Source of the DNA: Macquaria australasica
Taxonomy: Eukaryota > Chordata > Actinopteri > Centrarchiformes > Percichthyidae
NCBI GenBank assembly: GCA_005408345.1
Contig: SEMN01000641.1
Span: 124,001 to 188,000, forward strand
Length of the DNA: 64,000 nucleotides
Reading direction: 5' to 3'
Shown: positions 10,627 through 22,200 of the stretch, one piece after another
Layout: the number at the start of each line of letters is the position of its first letter
Numbering within the stretch: position 1 is the first letter of the stretch
Translations under genes and position numbers: made by a program
Notes under the pieces: generated by a model
The model's database searches: none
The model's input: only the letters and a program-made list of their open reading frames with translations
Told to the model about the DNA's origin: nothing

Positions 10627-13600
10627 TCACTGCGGAGCCAGTGGGATGCCTCTAGCATCAGTGACTTGCCCCTCCTGCAGGTTCTTGACCAACTGTGCCA
10701 GCCAGCGCTTCGTGGTGGTGTCGTCCTTCAGCACCTGAGCAAAGGTGCTGTCTTTCAGCTGGTCTGGCAGACACTGACGCAGGGCTTCTCTGGCTCTGAG
10801 GAAGGAACGCTGCGTGTTACAAACCAATGCACTTTTCTGTCAACATCATCTTGCTATAAAACAGACAGCTGCTCATGTTGCTGGCTCCAAATGGCAGCGT
10901 GAGGTAAACCTTTTAAAAAAGTCTGGACTTCTCAACCTATATCAAGATTACATACACGTGTGTGGGAAAACGCATGCAGAGGACAGGTTATACCTTAGAT
11001 AAAGGCTGTTATTTATAAGAGGTTCTTCTGCTTGTTTTCTGAGAGCAATCTATTTTTTAAAGCATAACCTCTCTTGCCAAATATGCTTTCCTGATGTGCA
11101 TTGTTGATATTAGTTAAAGGGATACTAATGAGCTATATCTTACCCATCAGGTTGATTGGTTAGCAGAGCCCTGTGCTCTGTGTCACACATGGTGGATTCA
11201 TCCACAAGGTGAACGTATAACTTTAAACTAACTTCAACTGATAATCACACTCTATCCAGCCTTGTGTTTGACTGCGTACACTCCTCTGCTTCTGTGGGGA
11301 GCTTTTCTCTCCTTCTCTATCTGAATATTACTGACTGAGCTGTTAATCTCTACTTTTCCCAACTTGTAAAAACTTGATTCTTTTTTCCCCCCGACCTTAC
11401 AATGTGCCGTTTTGATTACTAAAAGTGAATGTATGATGTGATTGATCTGTCAATCAATAACTTGGACAGGTCCTGACACATCCCATCTTGTGATCAATTT
11501 AGCTACTAGATGATGATCCAAACAATCCCCTTACTCATTAAATATGTGGCCTTTGCTGCATGATCTGGGGTCTCTGCTGTTTTTCCCTGATGATTAAAGT
11601 TAGATTTCATTATTTCTTCTGGATTTAGCTTGGAAGGTCTATATTTCTGGCAAAGTGGTGTACCTCCACCAGGGGAAACCCTGTCCTCTCGTGCAATCAA
11701 ACAATAATAGCCCATCACAAGTTACCAGAGCTCAAAGCAATATTTTAAAATTGCCAAAAAGAGCAAAATTACTTGTTTTGCAATGATATAAAGAGGAGAA
11801 AAGAAAGCTAATCTTAGCATCTGTAAGGCTGTAACCACCAAATATTTTGATCTTCATTGGAAATTCATTATCAAAATGGCAATAAATTAATTTTCTGGTC
11901 ATTGAGTAATTGTTGCAATCAGTTTGCAAACATTAAGTTCCAACCACAGGCTGCCAAGCCATTTGACTGACAGTCAGCACACACTGTATTTATGTCATGG
12001 CTCCTCCTAGTGGCAAGTACAGATGATCAAATTCTTCAGTCATATTCTCTAACCAGTTACTAGTTTCCAGGGACTGCAGCCTGTCTTACACAGATCATCA
12101 CTCAATCAAGAGCCAAAGTTAAAACAGGGGACCACATACAGTATACTGTATCTGTGCAACACTGCTCTACCTGAGGTTATCTGAGAGGCGAAGGTAGCAG
12201 CGAACAACGTGCTTCAACAGACGAGCTGATGGTTCTTTGGAGAGCTGCAGCACCATTTTGCCCTGCAAAGAAAAAGATAAAAATCGTACTGTAACAGACG
12301 GATCTGCTCTTATAAGCGACGCCAAGTGCCACACCGTGCAGAGAGATTAGGAAGGTACATTCAGTCAAATTCAGATGTTCCTCACGGGACACTTACAAGG
12401 ATCATGGCCACGTGGGAGAAACGTTCATATGTCTGACATATATAGGCCAGCCCGGTGTCATCCAACAGGATCTTCTGCAGTATGAAAGTAGCAACCTGCC
12501 AACAAAATGAAGTGACGAATGGTGAGATGTTATCTGAGGTTTCAACCCTGTTAGGCATCGAAACTGTCACTTAATATATTTTTTATTTTTCTATAACTTA
12601 AGAGTAAAAGAAATATGGACAGTTTAACTAGCACTACAGCAGTGATAAGGGCCCCTAAATCTCAATTAAAAACAGCAGGTTGGGAGAAACGACTCGCATT
12701 AGATCTTGTTTTTTTCTTTTAGTTTTTATAAAAAGACAGGAAACAGATTGGGCAGTTAAACAGTGTAACTGGGACACAGGTTTTAACTATTACTGTATAC
12801 CAAGTCAAGTTAGGGTATAAGTCAATTAGAGGACTGTTTGAAAAGCAGCTGGAAGAGTTAAGTACCGTCTTGGAGAGTTCACTCCCTGATTCCATGATGC
12901 GGAGACACAGCGGGATGATTTCAGTGGTGAGGAGGAAGTTAATCACTTCTTGTTCATCTGTTTTGACCAAGGCACCTGCAAACACAGACAGGCGGCTTGA
13001 TGAGAATGACGAAGACACAGTTTTGTGGAAATAACCCTCAAATCAAAAAATAAAATCCCTAAGCAGGAGTAAAGTTTACCTATGACTCCGAGGCTGGTAA
13101 GTCGCAGGTACTCAAACGGACGTGTTTTGCTCACAGTGTGCAGGAAAGGGTAAAGGAAGAGAGGGATGTGAGCAGCAAGAAAAGCAGACCTGGTAAGGAA
13201 CAAAGAAGTAAAAGGACATTAATCAATATGACCAGACTTATATAGACAGTTAATATCAGGCATAAGCTCCGGGGTCTCCTTTACATCTTCATGAATTTTA
13301 CTGACCATGGAGGCTAAAATAAGTACCTACATTAACATTATAAGCAATTAACTTCATGAAGAACGGGGATTAAAGGCCCAGTTCTCAGATGTAAGACATT
13401 ATATTATACACATTTTTAAAAAGGAAATGAGTAATGTGTCTTGTCTGATAAAGAAGTCAGTTCTGGGGCATTACCTTTAACATTCACTTAAGAATTATAC
13501 TGTCACATGAAACACCCAAATCCTTCAAACAAATATCTTTGAAATGTTTTGCCAGTAACTATGTCACTTTATATGTGCTTTGGGTGATAACTGAACCACT

Positions 13601-14725
13601 TCATGAGATAGCCTCTGCCCTATAGATTAAGTAGCAACATCTTTCTGGAGGATTACATAGTTGAAGCTTCTAAAGACAGTCTGCAATCACTAGTATTAAA
13701 AACAACAAGTCAGTTACAAAAACCACAGCATTTTTTTCATTATACTGAACAGCCCATACCGTGTCTCTGGGTGTGAGGCAACACACTGCAGAAGTGCCAG
13801 GGCATTACACACTCTGTTAGACTGGTGAGCTGTGAGCGTAGGGGGGTTTATAGATGGATAGATGTTTACTATTTCCTAAAAAGAGAAAGAAATATGATGT
13901 GGAAAGAAATCAGTTAAACTTATCATCAAGGCCACACAACAGTAGATATTATGACATAGAGTGACCAAAGAGATACTATGTGCTACAGCTAGGGATGGGA
14001 CATGGGTCATACCTGCAACAAGGCAGCAATGGTGCCACAGGAGTGCCAGAGCATTGGTGCCAGGTCTGGCACAGACTCGCGTTTCTTGCTTAGCTCCAGC
14101 AAGGCATTTTCTCTGGTCTCTGGGCTGGACAACTCATTGATCCACTGGTAGATCTTCTCCCGGTCTACCTGGGCCAGGGCTGTGACGTTAGTTACAGCCT
14201 GTAAAATGATGGAAAATTAATCAACAAATGCATTTATCATCACCATGCAAGTCACTATAATTATTATTATGCGTTCACCTAGTTATATCACAGACAAAAT
14301 ATCAATTTTCTACTTGGGTAGTGGCCCAGCCATTACAAACTGCACAGCCAAACGTTGTTCAAAGCAACAAACCTTTATTTTAAGCTCTGGTGGAGATCCC
14401 CAAGTTTCAAAAGATAAATATGTCAGGCTGAATTTGGGGAAATATGAATAAATTGATGTAGAAGACATCTAGAATATTTCCATTTGGTGGAATGGTGCAG
14501 CCATAAAACCCATGGAGTCTTTGCTTTAAATATTTCATATAAAGCTTCAATTAAGAGTTGGAACATGATAACGTTACACAATATATGTATGATACTGTCA
14601 GACAATGTTGAATAAGATGGTTTTAACAACCTTAAAAGGAAACAAAAGGAGGAAAATGTATGTCAAGACGGCTGGTACCGTACAGTACGCCGATATTAAA
14701 TACTCACTGCTCCCGTCGCCAGCAT
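10627..14725 (-). CDS. CNOT9: CCR4-NOT transcription complex subunit 9 (CNOT9/RQCD1), complete
   Basis: CNOT9 is the armadillo-repeat subunit of the CCR4-NOT deadenylase. It binds CNOT1 and Trp-containing motifs of silencing factors such as GW182. The exons on the minus strand are 14725-14708, 14198-14013, 13875-13760, 13189-13080, 12975-12866, 12495-12397, 12262-12171 and 10795-10627. They sum to exactly 900 bases, giving 299 residues plus stop, the same length as the human protein. Almost every exon reads as the mammalian sequence, for example [39 protein letters not shown] and [20 protein letters not shown]. The 18-nt first coding exon (MLATGA) and the next few codons (AVTNVTA) are the only strongly variable part. 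The start was chosen because the ATG is followed at once by GTGAGT in correct phase. The promoter is shared with USP37. The intron before the last exon (10796-12170) carries a family B repeat fragment near 11711-11922. Confidence 0.96.
11711..11922. repeat. Fragment of teleost repeat family B
   Basis: It contains CCCATCACAAGTTACCAGAG, ATGATATAAAGAGGAGAAAAG and CATTGAGTAATTGTTGCAATC, matching in order the text of the copy at 57155-57491. It lies in the last intron of CNOT9 and is non-coding. Confidence 0.5.
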
Positions 14726-15721
14726 TCTCTGAAGATCTTTGTGGTCCAAAGGTGTTGTTAAAAACTACAGTATCAGCTGAAGTGTGGTGTAGTAGCAAAC
14801 TAATGTGGCAAAACAAAGTTGGCCTAACTAGCACACAGCGCGGACAGCTAGCCTAAGCTAGCCGCTAAGTGTCTTGACAAATAGAATCCAGTGCGCGCGT
14901 ACGTGAACATTACAAGCAACATAACTTCCTTGAGATAAACGGATACCAAAACGGTAATGTTCTCTTTTAAGTGTATTGATAACACATTCAAAACCTCAAG
15001 ACCGAACGCTATTGACCAGATAACATAATCCAACAGCGAGTTTTTTGTTGGATGCAATGAAGGCAACCTAAATACTAATAATTAAAATATCGCGAGAGGA
15101 GGTTCAGACTCTCGGTTATCATTTCCGTTGTAAATTTTCACATTCCCGCCATCATCGCGCAGTGTTGCGAGGCGTCGTGTGCGGGTCCCCTGTCAACAAC
15201 ATACGTACTGGGGAGCAGGTGAATGCCGGCAAAACAAACTTTCTGTCCTCGGAGGACCTACGAAAACGATACTGTGATTTAAAAGTTTCAAGTCGAGCAC
15301 ATATCATCGACAGGTAAAGAACTGCGACGATGTAAGCAAACTGTGGCACTGTTTTCATCACCAAATTACAATCAGGCAAATTAGCCAGTTAGCTAGCTCC
15401 CGCTAGCCTGCTAGCCGACTGGCTAATGTCGGCCTCCTCCATCCATTCAGCGTCTGTAGATGAAGGGACGACATTATCAGCTTCGCTGTAGTGTTGCTCT
15501 GGCTGGCTCTTCGAAACTTTGCTGGTTTTGCACATTCTTGTGACTGCTCGTCTTGCCAGAATATCGTTCACCAGGCTGGAAGGAACGAGCGCAGTGTCTC
15601 GTGCACCTTCGCTCGCCGTTGCTGCCGCGGTACAGATTGGCTCTTGGGCTAGTTTGATGGCTAATGCAAACCAGGCTTCATTGGTTCTCAATGGAACCGT
15701 TAGCCAGCTAACACAAGTGGC
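14726..15721. promoter_or_regulatory. Shared CNOT9/USP37 promoter region and USP37 non-coding first exon
   Basis: CNOT9 reads left from 14725 and USP37 reads right, so this interval of about 1 kb must hold both start regions. It is CpG-richer than its surroundings, notably about 15090-15240 and 15400-15640. The USP37 non-coding first exon probably ends at 15721, where GTGAGT follows. The next exon begins after TTTAG at 16161. No TATA box stands out. The exact start sites cannot be read from sequence alone. Confidence 0.6.
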
Positions 15722-16215
15722 GTGAGTTTCCCCACTTCACGACTGTCTGTCAAAATGTGCATCGTCTGTGTTATAATGAGCCGTTTAGCTGTTGTGCTAT
15801 GTTGCTTGTGGTTGACTTGGAGTTTGTTGTGACTTTCAACAAGCGCTCAGTAGTGAATCCTTGGCCATAGCGGGCTAGCTTAATTGCGTTATTAATTGTT
15901 TATTTTTAGAGTTTTGTGAATTTAATAAACCGTGCAATATTAGTGCTAACTATTTCTTTCAAATCGGTATGGTTCATCATTGAGCTCATTAGCCTACTTT
16001 AATGTCATCTCTATGGAGCAATGGCAGTAATGACAGTAATTGGGTGGCACATATATGGTTAAGCATGACATTTATAATCCACTTCATGTAGACTAGTAAT
16101 AAAATAAATGACACGCTGTGGGTGTATTGACAGAATTGTTTTAATTTCCCTCTTGTTTAGGATTTGTTTGATCACAAGTCCCAGCCTCCAAAGTGCACCA
16201 ACTGGATAGTAAGCC

Positions 16216-19200
16216 ATGGCAACCATAGTGCCTAAACTCTCCAGCGGTGGCGCTGTTAAGATCCGCTTTACCAGCTTGGACCTGGGCACCACCAGATGGA
16301 AAGAGGGAACTTTTGAGATTCTGGAAAAGGACAACAAGGTCAACCTCTGTCTAAGATTCAACTGTGGCGGAGCTTCCAAAACTTTCCAGGTACTGTTCAG
16401 TGTGTTTGGTATGTACTCAATAATGGCTGCACCTGCTAAAACACTGAAGATTCTCAACTTTTTGAAACACCTGTCTCATCTGTAGAAATTTGATCAGAAC
16501 AGTCTTTGAAGTTTCTCCCTTCATTATCTAAACATCAGAAGGCTCAAGGAAAGCAGGTGATAACTCTGCCATTATATACTTTGTCAATTTCAAGGGTTTC
16601 CACAGCATTTGCAGCAGCAATACTGTGACCTGTACAGAAATGTAGAATAAAACGCAAGTTATGAACACGCCACAAAGACTAGATGCTCCACATATTTTGA
16701 CTATTTCCACCAACGGACTGATGGTCTGACGACTGAAATGTAAACAAAGTGAGCTCATATGATCAACAACATATAGGATTTTTTTGTGACAGTTAGAAAG
16801 GAGTACATGTTGAACAACTGATTAAAAGAGAACAACACGCTGAACGTCTGGTAGACTATGAGTAGAGCCACATTTCTAGGCAACCTTTAAAATCCTGCAA
16901 GAAACCTTGCATGCGATTGTACCACAACACAGAAAACCAAAACATGAATGCATCAAAAAATAGTTTGTCTTGGTAAGTTATTTTGCAAGTTACACAAAAA
17001 AGCCAAGGAAACGTTTGAAAAGTGCTAGGTTTGGATGAGAGGGAGCTGGAGGAAAGGAGAACTTTTTAAAGGCCTAATACACTGTGTGATAACAGCGATC
17101 TTGCAGGTTTGTTGCGTGTCACACTGTGCATTTAACTTTGGTCACACTTTGTCAGATGGTACAGTATCAGTTTTGAGGCATGTCATATTGTGGATGAATG
17201 GGCTGCTGCTCTGCACTGAAACAAGATGAATTGGATTATAAAATAAATCTCACTCATGGCACACCTCAAGGTTAGCTGGTGTTTTCCTGACACTTTTTGT
17301 TTATTATTCTCACACGTGATTCCTGATTCCAGTTGTAAAAATCAACCATGTTTAAAATGTTAATGAGAGTGACTGGCAGTGACTGGATCTGAGGACAAAT
17401 GATAGGAATCATTAAACACGACACACTGTGATTTTTATATCTTGACTATTAACAGCATCTGGCAACTATAGTTTGCTCAGCACTTATAATGTGTGCCCCT
17501 TTAGTGCAAAGCGATGCTCCACTCAAAAACAATAGGCCTTTTTCATCAATGATATTTTGACAGTCACAGTAGGAAGAGCACAAGTGTAATTAATCAAATT
17601 AATGATTCCATTCAGCTGCTTGGGTTTCAGGGTCTTGGTATTGTGCATGCTAGCTCGTTAATGTTATTTGTAACACCTGTGCTTTTCCTACTATGGCCAG
17701 TCAAATGTCTGCTGTAAAAAATTCTATGTTGGTAAACAAAAGTATCAAAGCACCTGCCCACCTCCTACTGTTACATGGTTCAGGATGTCGTAGCAGGTCA
17801 TTCATTGGCAACTATGATGCTACCAGTCCTATAACTAGCTGGTTAGAGTCTGGTGTTTTGTTTATAAAGCTAGTAACTGTTTGAGCAACTTGAACGGGAG
17901 CCAGTCATCAAATCACTGTAGAAATTCAGACCATCTGAAGGAGCTATAGGCTAGGCATGCTCACTAATGGGCACCCTAACACAAGCAAACCCACATGTTT
18001 GCTCATAAGCTAAACAGTCATGTGTTAGGATTGAAACACAAGCTGTTTATTTAGCCATATTTTTGCAAAAATATAAGCGTCTGGATGCACTAAGCAAATG
18101 CAGAGTTTCCCACAGGATTTCACGATTGGCTGTAACTGCGTCCACTGGAGCCAATAGCAGTGTTTGATATAGAAATGTGACCTTTACACTCTAGTATGTC
18201 ACCAACAAAGATGGTGGGTGAGAATTGATCGATATACATAGAAGTAGAACAAGCAATGCGCCATGCAACAGTAGAGACCATCCACATCTTTTACAACTTT
18301 ACGTATTAGTTTTACAGACAGAAGTGTGTCTGTCTGGAAGTCAAATAATTAGTGCATAGTGAACATCAAATCAATTTCAGCATAACAATAATAGGCTAAT
18401 AAAGTATTCAGTTGTAATTATTTATAGGTAAAACATACAAAATAAATAAAACTGCAATCAAGAAATTTATTTGACAGTATTGTATTGTATTCCCACCCTC
18501 AGCTGAACCAGAACGTGAAGAACATCAGCCAGAGTTTAAGCCGAATCATGCTGACTTTGAAGGACAACAGTGTAATCACCCTGGATAAGATCCCCCCGAC
18601 TTTACTTCAGAAGACTAAAGAATACCTGGAAAAGCTGAAGCAGGGAAAGCCAAGTAATTACACCTGTGCTCATTTTAACAACTTGCAAAGCTTTGGTGGT
18701 GGTTGGTTCACAGCACGATAAATTGAACGATGGAAACCAAAGGAACATGATTCTTATTTGTGATCATATTGTTTAGCTTATTACCTGATGTTTTTGTATT
18801 AAGTATGAAGTCAATATTCTTAGTTCCCGCTTTGCTTTAGTTGTATTTCTAATGTTATGTCTGTCCAGAGAGTAGCTCAGGTTGTGAAAGTTTGAATTGT
18901 TCATAACTGAATTATTCAAAGAATAATTTCATTCACATGCTTTTTTTTTGTCCTGAGTTCTTATTCTTTCTTAATTTTGCAGTTTTAAAATCATCCCATG
19001 GAAGTGCAAACTTCAGTGTGCTTGGGAACCGCTCTGTGAAAAATGAGACCAGTCCATCAGGGGAGAGACAGGTGAGCCAGAACACAAAAATAACGGTTAC
19101 CTGGTGTAACCCCAGTTCTATGAGTACGTGCGAGGCCCTCTAACGGGCTTCGCTATTGGTTTATCTCCTCGAGGCTCCGCCTCGGCACCTGAGTCAAAGT

Positions 19201-22200
19201 TCATGCACTCACCGTCCAATCAGGGGGTAGTCCTCCTTCTCTATAAAACCCCAGTACGCGCATTGCTCGTCTCTCTTGAAGACTCAGCAACCGTCACCAG
19301 GGCCAGCTGGGCTGGCAGTTAGAGGGCCTCGCACGTACTCATAGAACTGGGGTTACACCAGGTAACCTTTATTTCTATGTCGTACGTGCTCCGCCCTCTA
19401 ACGGGCTTCGCTATTGATTAAAACCTAGGCGAAGGCCGTAGGGATGAGATGTACCCCCAGCTGGGCCGAACCCACTAAGAGCCAATACCCTGTACACAGT
19501 AGTTCCCCGGTCGAGCGCCACCCACCGGGGAGACTCGTGCCAGGCTGCGTCGACAGGCGGTGTTACGCCGAACCCCCATCTAGACTAGATGAAGGTTCCA
19601 TCACCTGTGCACCCAGCACAGTATGTGACACAGAGCTAGCAGTCACATCCCTTAGATAGGACTGCACAAAGGTAGAAGGCGAAGACCAGGAGGAGGCCAA
19701 GCAGATGTCTGCCACCGAGACAAGCATTGCTGCCTCAGTGGCTCTTTTCAGGGTTAGCCCCACCGGGGGGACGCGCCTCATAGAGTCCCCCCGATGGCCG
19801 TGCAAATCCAATGGGCAAGCCGTTGAGAAGACAGTGGAGCCTCCTGAGCCCGACCACCATAGCAGACGAACAGCTGGTCAGATCGCCGAAAAAACCGCAG
19901 TGCGCTCAATATAGATGCAGACCGCGCGTACCGGGCACAACGTGTGAAGACGTAAAGCGTGCGACACGGGAAAGAACGCTCTCAAGCGAACAACCCTGGA
20001 CCGGAAAGAGGCGCCGTCTTGATCGACAGGGCCTCCAAATCTGCCTGCTCCAATGGTTCGAATGGTGGGCCTGCCAGGCCGTCCAACACCGTCTGGAGGT
20101 CCCACTGGGGAACCAGGCGTCGAACAGGGGGCCGCAATCGGCGAGCTCCCCGTAAGAAGCATTTAACTAGAGGGTGACTCCGGGCTGTGAAGCGAACGAA
20201 CCCCTCGTGGCCAGCCGTAATAGCTGCTGCAAACACAGCTATAGTGGATGCCGCACGACCGCCGTCAAACAACCCCTGCCGGAAGCCCAAAATATCCTGC
20301 AGGGAACAAGAGCTGGGCCTGAGGTCCCTGGCCTCGCACCAACCTGTGAACACCTGCCATCGTGATGCGTAGAGTTTTGCCGACCCAGAACTGGGCGTGA
20401 GAGGATGGAGCCCCCTGCCTGCCAGAGAGCCGTGGGCAGATCCGGCACCGGCCACGGGCCTGCCTCCACTAGCTGGACCAGAGCCGGAAACCACCGGGCC
20501 CCGGAACTGTCCGGCGCTATCGCGGCCAAGTGCTGCATCCGGATCCTGTGGAGCAGCTGCATCATCAGCCTCAAGGGCGGGAAAGCATACAGCAGACTGT
20601 GAGGCCAATGTGGATGAGCCAATGCATCCACCCCCAGTGGGGGGCCGTTCGTCGGCCTCAGAGAGAACCATAACAGACACAGAGCATTCTCTCTGGCCGC
20701 AAAAAGGTCGGCCACCGGTTGTCCGAACCGCTGCCAGACCAGTGCTGCCACCTCCGAAGAGAGGCTCCATTCCTCCCACATTCCTCTAAAGAGAGAGCAC
20801 GTGCAGACAAGCCAGCCTTGCACTCTGCTACCACTGCGTGACGACCGCCATCTTGCGTCCGGTTCATACCCGACTGCACATGGCGCTCACCTCTGACGTC
20901 ATCGGTCAATGCGGGGTCAGAGCCAAAATGGCGGCGACTAGCACCGCTAGCTGCGCTAACCATGCTAGCGGAGTTACGCGGCTGAACTTGAAACCGCTTA
21001 TGAACCCGCGGGAACCCCAAAGCGTGAGTACTTTTCTTTTTTATGCAGCTCAACCAAGAACAAAGTCACTGCCTCCCTCGCTCCGTCCCCCAGTGAACCG
21101 ATCGCCGAGGACGACAGGGCAAAATTAACATCAAGGCCAAGTGAAGCAACCGAGCTCCGCTGTGGACCGTAGAGCTCACCAGGTAAAACCACATTACTCA
21201 CGTGAGGGATGTCTCCTCTGGCACCGCACTCTGCTGCTGCAGTGTTATGTCCGCCATCTAGCGTCCGGTTCATGAACGACTGCACTCACCTCTGACGGCA
21301 TCTGCCAAAAGTAGGGGTCAGAGCCAGAAATGGCAGCAGCCAGCACCGCTAGCCGCGCAAGCCATGCTACTGGAGTCTCGCGGCTCACTTGAGGCCGCTT
21401 ATGAAGCCGTGGTGAAACCACTGTGTGAAGTTTATGCACCTGCGATAACACCTTCTCGCCACCATGGGTCGAGGCGGCATCAGCCGCGGCTGCTCAGATA
21501 TAAGCGGCGCCGTTCTCCGGCACACTCCCTGCCTGGCTAATGTGCCGATCAGAACAGCAGCGACTAACAAGCCAGTGACACACAAACAACGTATTAGCCG
21601 TCTTGCTAATGGCTGAAGATCACTGCCAACAGCGCTAACATCTGAACCAGGCTGTGTATCAGAATGTACAGTGCGAGTAAGAAAACATTCAGAGACGGTT
21701 ATAATATATGAGCGGCGCCGCTCTCCAACACACGTCCTGCTCGGGTAGTGTGCCGATCGGAGCGGCGGCAACTCGCACGCCAAAGACACAAACACACTAT
21801 TAGCTGCCTTGCTAAAACAGAAAAGTCACAGGCTGTGTATCAGAATGTGCAGTGCGAATAAGAAATATGTCAGAGACGCTGTTATGTCTGCATTTGGAGA
21901 CCCGTACTGTCAAGGCCAAGCCGCCACCGTCAGCGCCGGCCAGCGTGGATGGAGCGACCAGCCTCGGCAAACCGTGCCTGACGCTCGCGCTCCTCCGGAG
22001 GGAGACATTCTAAGCAGGTGTCGGCCTCACTCTGATGCCTCTGGCCCAAGCACACGAAGCAAGAAGCGCGCTGGTCCGCCATTGACATCAGTGAGGCACA
22101 CACAAAACAAGGCTTGCTGGCCATATCCAAGCGCAAAAGATTCCTACTAGACGCGACACCAGATGGTGACAATTTTCGCTGAACTAGACAACAGGTTGCT

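Noticed and set aside
15389..15691. Minus-strand 100-codon frame in the CNOT9/USP37 promoter
   Set aside because: It overlaps the CpG-rich USP37 leader exon. No recognisable domain and no splice context; probably open by GC content.
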